Shown here piece by piece: positions 10,955-19,820 of a stretch of 64,000 nucleotides of DNA (its first letter is position 1; every line of letters starts with the position of its first letter). The stretch is from Pocillopora verrucosa (taxonomy: Eukaryota > Cnidaria > Anthozoa > Scleractinia > Pocilloporidae): the NCBI RefSeq assembly GCF_036669915.1, contig NC_089325.1:15584963-15648962 (forward strand), given 5' to 3'. The notes under the pieces were generated by a model that saw only the letters and a list, made by a program, of their open reading frames with translations, searched no databases and was not told where the DNA came from. The position numbers and the translations under genes are program-made.

Positions 10955-11497
10955 TACAGTCGAACCTGTATTAAGCGCGGTCACTCATCGGGAATTGCGT
11001 GGTGACCGTTTAAAACAGGTTGACCGCTTGATACAGGTTCACCAGCAAATGATTTGCGTGATATTTGTCCTAACAGTCTAAAGATTAAGAAGAAAAAAAT
11101 AATCTGCAATGCGTTGAGGAACTGTGAACTCAAAGTACTAGTATTGATTCCGTGAGACAACCATAGGATGAATTTTACTTGAGAGATTATTCTTAGTTTT
11201 TCTGAGTGGATCCGCTCTAAGTGACCGTTCAATACAGGTGGAGGGCAATACAAACAGGCCGTTGGGACTCAGTCAATGGCAAGAGAATATCAAATGAGAT
11301 ATCAAATGAGAATATCAAATATCAAATGTTGATATTCTCTTGGTCAAGGGTGACCACGACCGCCTAATAAGGTTGACCGCTAAATAGAGGTGAAAATTAA
11401 AGTACCTAACGGGAAAAAATTCCGGGTTTTTGACAACTGACCGCTTAACACAAGGTGACCGCTCAATACGTTGCCGCTAAATACAGGTTCGACCGTA
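10955..11497. mobile_element. Tc1/mariner-type (pogo-like) MITE
   Basis: The ends are inverted: CAGTCGAACCTGTATTAAGCG on the left and the complement of CGCTAAATACAGGTTCGACCG on the right, each flanked by TA. A CAGTC start with a TA target duplication is typical of pogo/Tigger-like mariners. The interior repeats short TGACCGCT-xx-ATACAGG units in both halves and encodes no transposase, so it is non-autonomous. Confidence 0.7.
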
Positions 11498-11757
11498 TCT
11501 CTAATAATGACCCTTTTTTAAAACTTGTGCAAAAAAAAATTGAGATATCATCATTCGGAAATGCTATATGAAGTCGAAGGTCCATGATGACCAATGTAAA
11601 GCGAAAATTCTGCTAAAAAACAAAATCTCTAAGTTGTTTTGTTGATAGAAAACACAACGCCGAACTCAAATTTTTTGGGCAACTCAGCGCAGTCCTTCTT
11701 TAGAGTTGCAAGTGAAATCATTATTTTTAGTTTCACAGAGGTAGTGTTCAGTCAAGT

Positions 11758-14028
11758 TTAACTTTGATCCATCGGTTCATCGTTAATGTCATTGTTTGAT
11801 TCCCTGCGTGATTCAGTGAATTGAGAGGAAGTCTCTGTTATCTGAGGAAAGCCATGATGTGGGGGATTCTGGGCCATACCTCTTTGGAAGTTTGAATATT
11901 GTCCTCTTCCTTTGCTTATTATTGAAGCGTTGAATTGAGAGGAAGTCCTTGGTATCGGAGGTAAGCGACTGTGATGGGAATACTGGGTCATGCCACTTTG
12001 GAAATGTGACCGTTTTTCTCGTCCTCTGCTTATTGTTTGAGCAATTTCTGCATCCCTTTTGAAGGCATTCTGAGAATGTAAGAGAACTAGTTTTCCTTCT
12101 TGATAAGAATCATATTGTGATCTTGCTGTGTAAAGGTAAGGCGACAGACGAACATCGTCTGTCAAAATATTAGCAATGATCAGAAGAAAGCCACATGTCC
12201 CGTGGGGATAATGTCTGATGACAGTGGACGAGTCGCCATGACTTGGCTCGTAAAGGTGCAGTTGGTGATGTGAGTGCCATTCCCCAATGTGACACAGCAT
12301 GTACTTTGTAGTAAGCAACTCCCCTTTTTCCTGGAGGTAAGGAATATCTTGATAGAATGAAGTTACCGTCCTCTTGCAGTTCTCACCAGGGCCTAGTACC
12401 ATATGAAGCACTGCATCGCCATCAGATGTCCACAGACCAAAAAGATCTCCGCCGGTCTCAACGTTAGGGTAACGGAGAACCAGGTCTTTCATCATCTCGT
12501 AGTCTTCTTCGAAAAGGTATACCTTTAATTCACGCGGGTTGCATGCAAAGCCCGTCTCGAATCTGTAAAAGTCAGGGATTGCCAAGTCAGAACATGATTG
12601 TCTCTCTTGATGGATTTTGTCTGATGTTTGATTTCCATGACTTTCTCTTTGGTTAAGGGCTTCCGTTTCCTTTCCATTCCCTCCTACTCGCTGTTTTGTA
12701 GCTAAGTCTGCTCTGTTAACGTCGTCTTCCCGAAAACTGCCTCTTTCGTTGAGGGAGTCAACAATATTTGCTATGTCGTCATCTTCTCTGAATATACTAC
12801 GTCTAGGAAGTGCATCTGCCATTTCTCCTCTCTTTGTTGTTGAAAATTGCGATAGAAAATACGGATTTAGTTCCACTTTTGATGACTGACCATCATAACT
12901 TGCCAGTATGAGTAGAAAATCCTCCATTCCGGCCTTTTCAGGGAGCCTTTTTTGGCCAACCGTCGCAATTTCAGTTTGCCCTGAACGAGGCATATATTGC
13001 CATTTTCCTAAACGAATCAAGTGGAACTTACGATACAGTTCGTCGCCAAGATCCTTAATTCTCGAGTCAAGGGAAGCGTTATTTGATGACAACACTTGTT
13101 GAGGCGAACTGACAGTTTCTATTCCCTGGCCAGTAACTATGTGAAGAACAGGTTCACCGTCGTTTGTCCACAGACCAAACAGATCTCCGCCGGTCTCAAC
13201 GTTAGGGTAACGGAGAACAAGTTCTTTCATCATCTCATAGTCTTCTTCGAAAAGGTATACCTTTAATTCACGCGGGTTGCATGCAGAGCCCGTCTCAAAT
13301 CTGTAAAAGTCAGGGATTGCCAAGTCAGAACATGATTGTCTCTCTTGATGGATTTTGTCTGATGTTTGATTTCCATGACTTTCTCTTTGGTTAAGGGCTT
13401 CCGTTTCCTTTCCGTTCCCTCCTACTCGCTGTTTTGTAGCTAAGCCTTCTCTGTTAACGTCGTCTTCCCGAAAACTGCCTCTTTCGATGAGGGAGTTAAC
13501 AATATTTGCTATGTCGTCATCTTCTCTGAATATACTACGTCTAGGAAGTGCATCTGCCATTTCTCCTCTCTTTGTTGTTGAAAATTGCGATAGAAAATAC
13601 GGATTTAGTTCCACTTTTGATGACTGACCATCATAACTTGCCAGTATGAGTAGAAAATCCTCCATTCCGGCCTTTTCAGGGAGCCTTTTTTGGCCAACCG
13701 TCGCAATTTCAGTTTGTTCTGAACGAGGCATATATTGCCATTTTCCTAAACGAATCAAGTGGAACTTACGATACAGTTCGTCGCCAAGATCCTCGATTCT
13801 CGAGTCGAAGGAAGTGTTATTTGACGAGAACACTTGCTGAGGCGAACTGACAGTTTCTATTCCCTGGCCAGTAACTATGTGAAGAACAGGTTCACCGTCG
13901 TTTGTCCACAGACCAAACAGATCTCCGCCTGTGTTTCTCGTGGGGTGAAAGCGAACAAGCTCTTGAATCATATCATAATCGTCTTTAAAGAGGTAAACTC
14001 TTGGGTTTGTTTTATCATCAGCTGCCAT
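11758..14028 (-). CDS. three-JAB protein: two degenerate copies plus active C-terminal JAMM domain
   Basis: A 756-residue intronless ORF, the largest in the cluster. Units 1 and 2 (about residues 1-250 and 250-495) are nearly identical: VYLF-DY-M, GGDLFGLWTNDGEP, then LGKWQYMPR where an active enzyme has GEWHSHH. Both have lost the zinc ligands. Unit 3 (about residues 497-690) keeps ETGGDLFGLW, GEWHSHH and PSHGD and should be catalytic. The C-terminal tail is Gln/Ser/Arg-rich with two QF-x-x-S-repeats. The tandem duplication that made units 1 and 2 is 738 bp. The high identity suggests recent duplication or conversion. Promoter sites at 14149 and 14369-14495. Predicted Ubl isopeptidase carrying two pseudo-JAB domains that may bind modifiers. 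Confidence 0.85.
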   Translation of the reverse strand: MAADDKTNPRVYLFKDDYDMIQELVRFHPTRNTGGDLFGLWTNDGEPVLHIVTGQGIETVSSPQQVFSSNNTSFDSRIEDLGDELYRKFHLIRLGKWQYMPRSEQTEIATVGQKRLPEKAGMEDFLLILASYDGQSSKVELNPYFLSQFSTTKRGEMADALPRRSIFREDDDIANIVNSLIERGSFREDDVNREGLATKQRVGGNGKETEALNQRESHGNQTSDKIHQERQSCSDLAIPDFYRFETGSACNPRELKVYLFEEDYEMMKELVLRYPNVETGGDLFGLWTNDGEPVLHIVTGQGIETVSSPQQVLSSNNASLDSRIKDLGDELYRKFHLIRLGKWQYMPRSGQTEIATVGQKRLPEKAGMEDFLLILASYDGQSSKVELNPYFLSQFSTTKRGEMADALPRRSIFREDDDIANIVDSLNERGSFREDDVNRADLATKQRVGGNGKETEALNQRESHGNQTSDKIHQERQSCSDLAIPDFYRFETGFACNPRELKVYLFEEDYEMMKDLVLRYPNVETGGDLFGLWTSDGDAVLHMVLGPGENCKRTVTSFYQDIPYLQEKGELLTTKYMLCHIGEWHSHHQLHLYEPSHGDSSTVIRHYPHGTCGFLLIIANILTDDVRLSPYLYTARSQYDSYQEGKLVLLHSQNAFKRDAEIAQTISRGREKRSHFQSGMTQYSHHSRLPPIPRTSSQFNASIISKGRGQYSNFQRGMAQNPPHHGFPQITETSSQFTESRRESNNDINDEPMDQS
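12463..13927. repeat. 738-bp tandem duplication inside the three-JAB gene
   Basis: 12463-13190 and 13201-13927 are nearly identical and the offset is exactly 738 bp (246 codons), preserving the reading frame. Identity ends right after the codons for the GGDLFGLW motif. Confidence 0.9.
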
Positions 14029-14148
14029 TGCTGCTTACTTCGAACATGAATCCATCGACTATTACTGCGTCTAAATCACTTTCAAGCAACGCTTTTCTGA
14101 CTTTTGTTAACAAATGATATACGCGCATTTATCAAATGACCGAAGCTC

Positions 14149-14157
14149 TTCCGAGAA
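14149..14157. promoter_or_regulatory. STAT-like element upstream of the three-JAB gene
   Basis: TTCCGAGAA, 121 bp upstream of the ATG at 14028. Confidence 0.55.
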
Positions 14158-14368
14158 AAGGGTATATTTTGGTTTCAATGTCGTTCAAGGTCATTTATGT
14201 TCAATCGAGAATCTTTAAAGAAGTTTAAAAGCAATTGCGACCTAGAGACGTTACTTTCGATCTCGGGCATGTTAACAATAAAACAAAAATTTCATTTTCG
14301 ATTGTTACCTCAGTTTCGACCAACGATGCTTATAACACCATCATTGTTATTCTTAAGTGTTCCGCGTT

Positions 14369-14560
14369 TTCCGGGAAATGTTTTTTACGTTTACAACAAT
14401 GATATCTTCCTTTTGCGTGACAGCTAACAATGAGTTTCTCGGAAAAAAAATTTCACTGCAAGGAATATAATTTTATTTATCACGTTTTCTGGGAATTGTT
14501 TTTGAAGTTTACAACAGTGATGTCTCTGTTTTGTGCGACAGCTGCCAAACATTCGGAGAA
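14369..14560. promoter_or_regulatory. cluster of STAT-like elements
   Basis: Four sites in 192 bp: TTCCGGGAA (14369), TTCTCGGAA (14436), TTCTGGGAA (14487) and the looser TTCGGAGAA (14552). They lie between the three-JAB gene and the 3' end of 14746-15051, so they most likely act as a distal enhancer for the former. No gene in 14160-14745. Confidence 0.55.
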
Positions 14561-14745
14561 TCTTTCACTGACAGAAAATATAATGTCAGTCATCGCCTGA
14601 TATGCAAATAACAAAAATTCAAAATTGCATATGTATTATAGCCTTCACATGGCATACATTTCCATCTACGTGGGGTCCTTTATGTGTCTCTTGTAATGAA
14701 TCATGCAATTCTTTGCCTATAAAAGTTTTTATGTGATCAAATTAT

Positions 14746-15051
14746 TTAAAAAGAACGACTCTCCCAAGCAAACCATCCACTGGAAGCCATGCCTTCTATG
14801 ACCTGTCTGTCCCCTGATGAGTCTGGCTCACTTTCCACGGTCAGTGTTCCAGTCTGCAGATCAAACACCAGCTTTTCTTTCTTTCCAACATCTCCTCCTT
14901 TAGCGATAACTTTAAGACGGCTAGCCACAACTTCTGATTTCACTACATTTGTCACGCCATTCTCCCCTTTCATTTCTTCGTCTTTCTTGATTACAAACCT
15001 AAAGTCGAATTCTCTTGCATCCTGTTCGTTCTTTTTCTCTGTTTGGTCCAT
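14746..15051 (-). CDS. small hairpin/GWF-tail protein
   Basis: 101 residues from the ATG at 15051; a longer non-ATG frame exists but a CTGTCAG acceptor-like sequence sits just upstream. The N-terminal half is charged (Glu/Lys/Asp-rich). KLVFDLQTGTLTV at residues 60-72 is the family hairpin. VIEGMASSGWFAWESRSF ends the protein, matching VVDAMAAQGFF in the 3193 protein with Trp in place of the first Phe. About nine residues follow the Gly. Candidate Ubl precursor or tagged substrate of the neighbouring E1/E2/JAMM enzymes; no known family recognised. It diverges from 15385-15627 across a 333-bp intergenic region. Confidence 0.65.
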   Translation of the reverse strand: MDQTEKKNEQDAREFDFRFVIKKDEEMKGENGVTNVVKSEVVASRLKVIAKGGDVGKKEKLVFDLQTGTLTVESEPDSSGDRQVIEGMASSGWFAWESRSF

Positions 15052-15252
15052 TGCGTTACGATTCTGACAGCTTACAGCTACTAAGGAAATTTTTATCAAG
15101 GAAATATATTATATAACATTTAATAGATATGTAATTGCCAAAGGGGTAAAGCCCTTGCGGAACAATTGACTTCGCTTTGCTATGCAAAATATTATTTTAC
15201 ATCGACAATGGGTTTGGAGAACTTTAGTCACGCAACATGCCTACAAAGTCCT

Positions 15253-15261
15253 TTCTAAGAA
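15253..15261. promoter_or_regulatory. STAT-like element in a divergent promoter
   Basis: TTCTAAGAA lies 202 bp from the 15051 start (minus) and 124 bp from the 15385 start (plus), and could serve both genes. Confidence 0.5.
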
Positions 15262-15271
15262 AAATATAGAC

Positions 15272-15296
15272 ATGACGTCATTTCGTGAAACCGAAA
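15272..15296. promoter_or_regulatory. CRE-like and ISRE/IRF-like motifs
   Basis: TGACGTCA (15272-15279), a perfect CRE, is followed by GAAACCGAAA (15287-15296), which fits the GAAANNGAAA interferon-response core. Both are in the same divergent promoter as the STAT-like site. Confidence 0.4.
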
Positions 15297-15384
15297 GTGA
15301 GCGACGCTGTATTATCGCAAAGCGACAGCAACCATTATCGTCTACGCGGAGAAACGAAAAACTTACCGAAAGCTGATCTCGAAA

Positions 15385-15627
15385 ATGTCGTCAAATCCTC
15401 AACGCATTCAGCAGCACCTTGAGAACAGAGGAAGCGGCTCTGAGGCGCTGGTTTTCGACCCTGCTACCGGAAAATTGATGGTAAAGTCGCAACAAGAAGC
15501 CCAAAACTCCGATCGCACGGTTATGCTGGACATGAACAAGAGTGGATCTGGAGGCTTCTTTAACTACACTGTATACGCCTTCCACTTGCGACAAAGAATC
15601 ATCAAAGACTATGTTTTGTGTTCTTGA
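15385..15627 (+). CDS. small hairpin/GGFF protein
   Basis: 80 residues, intronless. Residues 20-33 read EALVFDPATGKLMV, the family hairpin. Residues 46-61 read VMLDMNKSGSGGFFNY, so a Gly-Gly precedes the two Phe as in processed ubiquitin-like modifiers. About 20 further residues (to VLCS) would be removed if a JAMM protease cut after GlyGly. At about 57 residues before the GG, it is short for a full ubiquitin fold, so it may instead be a peptide tag or substrate. Plus strand, divergent from 14746-15051. From 15628 to 16595 no gene is visible; TTCTCAGAA (16147) and TTCTCGGAA (16191) occur there. Confidence 0.6.
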   Translation: MSSNPQRIQQHLENRGSGSEALVFDPATGKLMVKSQQEAQNSDRTVMLDMNKSGSGGFFNYTVYAFHLRQRIIKDYVLCS

Positions 15628-16595
15628 ACTATGACAACGAAGAAGGAAAGAGCATCTTTGGAACAATTTCTGGTCTGGTCAATAATGGTTGACGCGACAT
15701 TTGCTTCGAATTTTGGTTTCATTGTAAAGGTACTTCATTCTAAAGGACAGACTTCTTTCACGTAATTCTTGCTTCATGCAAAGCAGTATAGACTGATTGA
15801 ACTGTATCAAACGAGTTCGTTCAAGTATTTGATGTCAGTTGTTGTTTAGTAACGTTGTGGAGATATATTGTATCAATAAATGTTATAAACCTGCTATACA
15901 CGTTTTACTTCCTTTACCTGAATCAAATATTCCAGAAGGTAAACTTCATTTTAAGGAAAGTTTCACATTTCAAAACAGTGTTGTCGTGTATAGAGTAAGT
16001 TGAACTGGAACTTTCTTCGGTAGTAATGAAATGTGTGCTTGAAATATGCTTCCGTTCGAATCAAAGAAACCGAAGCACTGTATCGGATATATTCATCGGC
16101 TGCAGTGCACTGAGCGCTTACTTCATTCAATCACTTTAATCCCTATTTCTCAGAAAAAGCCTCATACGGTTAGTGAGGGACTTTTAGCCTTTCTCGGAAA
16201 CTGTGTAAAAAGGTATATCTACTTGTTTAAATAAATCACGCGAAAGTTGGATAAATATAGCGACAATGCAGAAATTGAAGCTATCACGAGCACCTTCTAG
16301 ATACAACATAGATATTTTATCGAATATAACTTTTAGCTAACAGTGATTTAAAAGCAATCTAGTTTCTATACTAAAGAAGAAGTTTTCCTATTGTGCAGAG
16401 ACCATCAATAACTCTGAGAGTAGCCGGTGATATCTTCCGTTTTGGCAGACGAATTATAACAGGTAATTTAAGCTCGATGGCAATTTTGAAGACGCTAAAT
16501 TAACTAAAAAACCAAACCAATGACAAACAGTGAACATAGTTTAATCATTCTTTCATTGTAACAAATTGTTCTTATAGATCTAACGTATAAGTCAA

Positions 16596-17885
16596 TTATC
16601 TGTCTGAAGACGAGAAAAAGTCGACATTTTCTGCACTAGCTCCCATATCTTGGCATGTCTTGCAATCGGGTTTTCTCTCGCTCGTCATGGGATACCATCT
16701 CAGAATTCCAGGCTGATCAAACCGGTGAAAACCTTCGGGCGGGTATCCAGCGTACTGCTGCTCTCTGCGGTTTGCCCACATGTAATAGGGAGCTTCTAAA
16801 TCCTTCTCCAATGTGGCCAGTGCACTATCCTTACCCCGGCACAGTTCCACTAAGGCCAGCTTCACCAGCATGTTAGCGACTGGAATGATGTCAGAAGACA
16901 GCCCAACTTGAATCGTGGCTTTCACTTCGTCGTCTCCAATGTAAGGAGGATTGGCTTCGCGGGCTTGACGGAATGAGGACATCTCCTCTGCGGAGGCTTC
17001 CATCGCGGCATCAGCATAGATGCACGAGAAGCACGGGCCAGCCTTTGGTCTCACTCTCAACACTTCTCCTCCAGCAGCTCTGACAGCACATTTTCCGTAG
17101 AGAGTCGTGATACCAAGCTCAATTGATAGCGTATTGATGTTGAGCCTGCTTCTTATGTTGTCGGTCGCGGCGATAATAACATCGCATCCTTTCAGAATTT
17201 CTCTGGCTTCTTCTAGGCTGTTGATGTTGGTGTTGTGTATTTCTACCTCTGCAAATGGATTCTTGTCCAAGATATGGTCTCGCATGACATTGGTCTTCAG
17301 ACGTCCAAGATCGCTCAATCCGCAAACATGGCGAATGATGTTATGCAGCTCAATTCGATCATAATCGACGAGGACAAACTTTCCAACTCCAGCTTTAGCA
17401 AGTTCTATTGCCACGTGGGAGCCACCACTTCCAAGACCAACCACTGCAACTTTTCGTTCCTCCAATAATTTCGACTCTAATATGCCACGGCTTCGTGAAT
17501 AGAGTTGCGATTTCCGCGGTTGCCGCAAAACAGCCGCCTGCTCCAAAGGATCAGTTGACTTTGGTCTCACACAAGCTCTGACATGGTCATCTTCAGATAC
17601 CAGGATTGCAATCTGTGGTTCTTCGAGCGCAGGAAGAGTGGAAACTAGATCAGAAGCAATTTTCTGAACCTCTTCACCCGAAGGTAATTCTCGAAAGATC
17701 TTGAAGGCGACTCGCTTTTCTGGTTCATCTTTATTGTTACTTTCCACGCGGACATGGATTGTGTCACAATCGTCAAATACTGTCACGGAAAACCGCTTTT
17801 TAACAGCTTCTTTATCTCTAAGAAGATCGGTAAAATTAGGCTGCAAAAAGCAGACTACTTTGCGCTGATCGTCTTTGTCGCTCAT
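16596..17885 (-). CDS. ThiF/E1-like activating enzyme
   Basis: A 429-residue intronless ORF. Residues 1-140 are an unassigned N-terminal region. The ThiF/E1 adenylation domain starts at about 145: VAVVGLGSGGS (150-156 is the ATP-binding glycine loop), Asp174 in LVDYD, the HNIIRH segment (181-186) matching the usual N-x-x-R motif, Lys197 in GRLK, and Asp242 in ATDN. Two CxxC pairs (285/288 in GPCFSC and 408/411 in CKTC) probably hold a structural zinc, as in many ThiF/MoeB/UBA enzymes. Cys266 in YGKCAVRA is another candidate nucleophile. It should adenylate a Ubl C-terminal Gly and pass it to the E2 at 23752. This is the only E1 in the cluster. Upstream STAT-like sites at 17969, 18027, 18110 and 18359. 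Confidence 0.9.
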   Translation of the reverse strand: MSDKDDQRKVVCFLQPNFTDLLRDKEAVKKRFSVTVFDDCDTIHVRVESNNKDEPEKRVAFKIFRELPSGEEVQKIASDLVSTLPALEEPQIAILVSEDDHVRACVRPKSTDPLEQAAVLRQPRKSQLYSRSRGILESKLLEERKVAVVGLGSGGSHVAIELAKAGVGKFVLVDYDRIELHNIIRHVCGLSDLGRLKTNVMRDHILDKNPFAEVEIHNTNINSLEEAREILKGCDVIIAATDNIRSRLNINTLSIELGITTLYGKCAVRAAGGEVLRVRPKAGPCFSCIYADAAMEASAEEMSSFRQAREANPPYIGDDEVKATIQVGLSSDIIPVANMLVKLALVELCRGKDSALATLEKDLEAPYYMWANRREQQYAGYPPEGFHRFDQPGILRWYPMTSERKPDCKTCQDMGASAENVDFFSSSDR

Positions 17886-17968
17886 CGTATGTAAGTCTTG
17901 TTCCTCCTGACAAAACCAAAACTACAACAGTTTACTGAAATTGAAATGTATAAGTTGATATTTATCAT

Positions 17969-18367
17969 TTCTGGGAAATTCAACTATGCTTTGATTGGTT
18001 GATCAATTTCGTGTGAGGCTTGCTTTTTCTCGGAATTCAATAAACAACAGAACAAATCTAGTTTCAAAACTCTTTTTATCTGGCCCCGCTTTTGTTTCAC
18101 GCACAAGTCTTCTTGGAAACAGCCTCGCAACATTACTTTGTGAAAAAAAATTTATACGATTGCAGTCATTTTTTTTTCGACATGCCACTCGCTATCTTGC
18201 TCAGCCTGAAGTCCTCAACGCAAAACTGCAACAACATTTTGCGTTAGTCTTGAAAAACATATACTGTTGTTTATTTTAGCGACAAATATTCGGCATATTT
18301 ATAGGAAATTGTAGTGTCATGCTACAGAAGTTTCGAGTTATGAAACATCTTCCTTAATTTCCGGGAA
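17969..18367. promoter_or_regulatory. STAT-like element array upstream of the E1-like gene
   Basis: TTCTGGGAA (17969), TTCTCGGAA (18027), TTCTTGGAA (18110) and TTCCGGGAA (18359) are four TTCYNRGAA palindromes in 400 bp, the nearest 84 bp from the ATG. Confidence 0.6.
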
Positions 18368-19820
18368 TCCTCCCTACACGAACCAAGCATGTCAAGTTGA
18401 GGTGTTTGTCACGCAGAAAGTACGAGAGGACGCATGTAGTAATGAGAATCATTAAAAATTGAAAGCATCTATTAAAAAAAAACACAAAAACACAAAAACA
18501 CAAAAAGGAAAAATCTGTTTCATTGATGTAATATTAAGAGCAACAAGATAAAAATTTTCAATTTTATTAACCCGAGACATCGGTAATTCAGGAGCGTTAC
18601 AGGCTCATATGACAAAAATAGAAATTTATTAATTTGCTTAACCATCCTTTTAACTCAAAACTTTAGATTGCACAAAACTCTTTTTATAGCTTAGGTTCCA
18701 AAAGGTGGAAACTTAGTAAAAGAAGTGTTTCCTCAAGGTCTTTACGGATGACAGGATTGCCCGATGGAATTTTAAGTAAGAATTTAAGAGAGCAGGGAAT
18801 CTGACCCGAATTACAACGGTCGGAGGCAAGTATCCCATCTCCTCGCTTCTTTCCCCCTTTTTCATTGGGAGTATACTTGGCTCGCTCTCTTGGGCAGCGT
18901 TGAGGAATACTTTTGCGGGTCTCCAATCTCGCCTCTGATTAGACCTGCGAGCTTTAAGTTCGCACGAGAGTTTGCGAGGGAAAGGGTTTTGTTTAACCGC
19001 AGAGGAACTTATGATATCTATCATCTTCGATCACTCAAAAACCCCATTCGGTAAAAAGAGTAGGGAAGGAGGAGCAGGTTAGGTAAGACGAAACTTAAAG
19101 TGAAATCTCTATCCAAAAGAGAGTCATTGTTCCCTATCATTCTCACGACGCAGGCATAAACGACCGCAAAATTAGGATCTGAAGCATCATTATTCAGCTC
19201 AATGATGCAATGATGATACATCGATCATTCCCTTCAAAACACTGAGCACCACAGCTGATCTCGCATGGTAGTACTTAGGCTGTATGACAACGTGTTTTCG
19301 AATATTGTTGGATTCAGGTGAATAAGTCTATAACTGTATTTGTTCTAGAGAAACAAACAGCGTAACAAAATAAAATAAAACAGACAGGATTTAGCAGTTG
19401 AATAAATCAGTAAATGAGGGAAATGAGACACGTTATTTTAAGTATCATGGAACCGACCGAATTTTATTTGGGAGATTGAAAACTTGAAACAGGCCACAAT
19501 AGACGATATACATTCCCGGCCGAAGTCTGGGCCAGGTCACAGATTTCATCTGTTTGAATATTCAAACAGGAACTTTTTATCCGGAAGCGTGAATGGCCAA
19601 ATCAACTTTTGGAACATTAAGAAAAGCACTAAGTATCACAATGAACAGAGCAAACCAAAACGTAGCTACATGCTGTTTGCTTCCATTCATACTAACTAAA
19701 TTTCCCTTGGAGTTACGATTAAGCAGGTTATTATAAACTGACTTAAAATTTCTATCTGTACTGAAGAAAAAATTCAGCTCGATCTGTATCAGTACATCGT
19801 ATCAACTTCTTTCCTATGAT
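18368..19820. other. intergenic, no gene recognised
   Basis: AT-rich. Contains an AAAAACAC microsatellite at about 18475-18507. The short open frames here show no recognisable domain. Confidence 0.6.

Noticed and set aside
18684-19221. Minus-strand frames of 66-103 codons
   Set aside because: No recognisable domain, no relation to the small-protein family, composition like the surrounding intergenic DNA.
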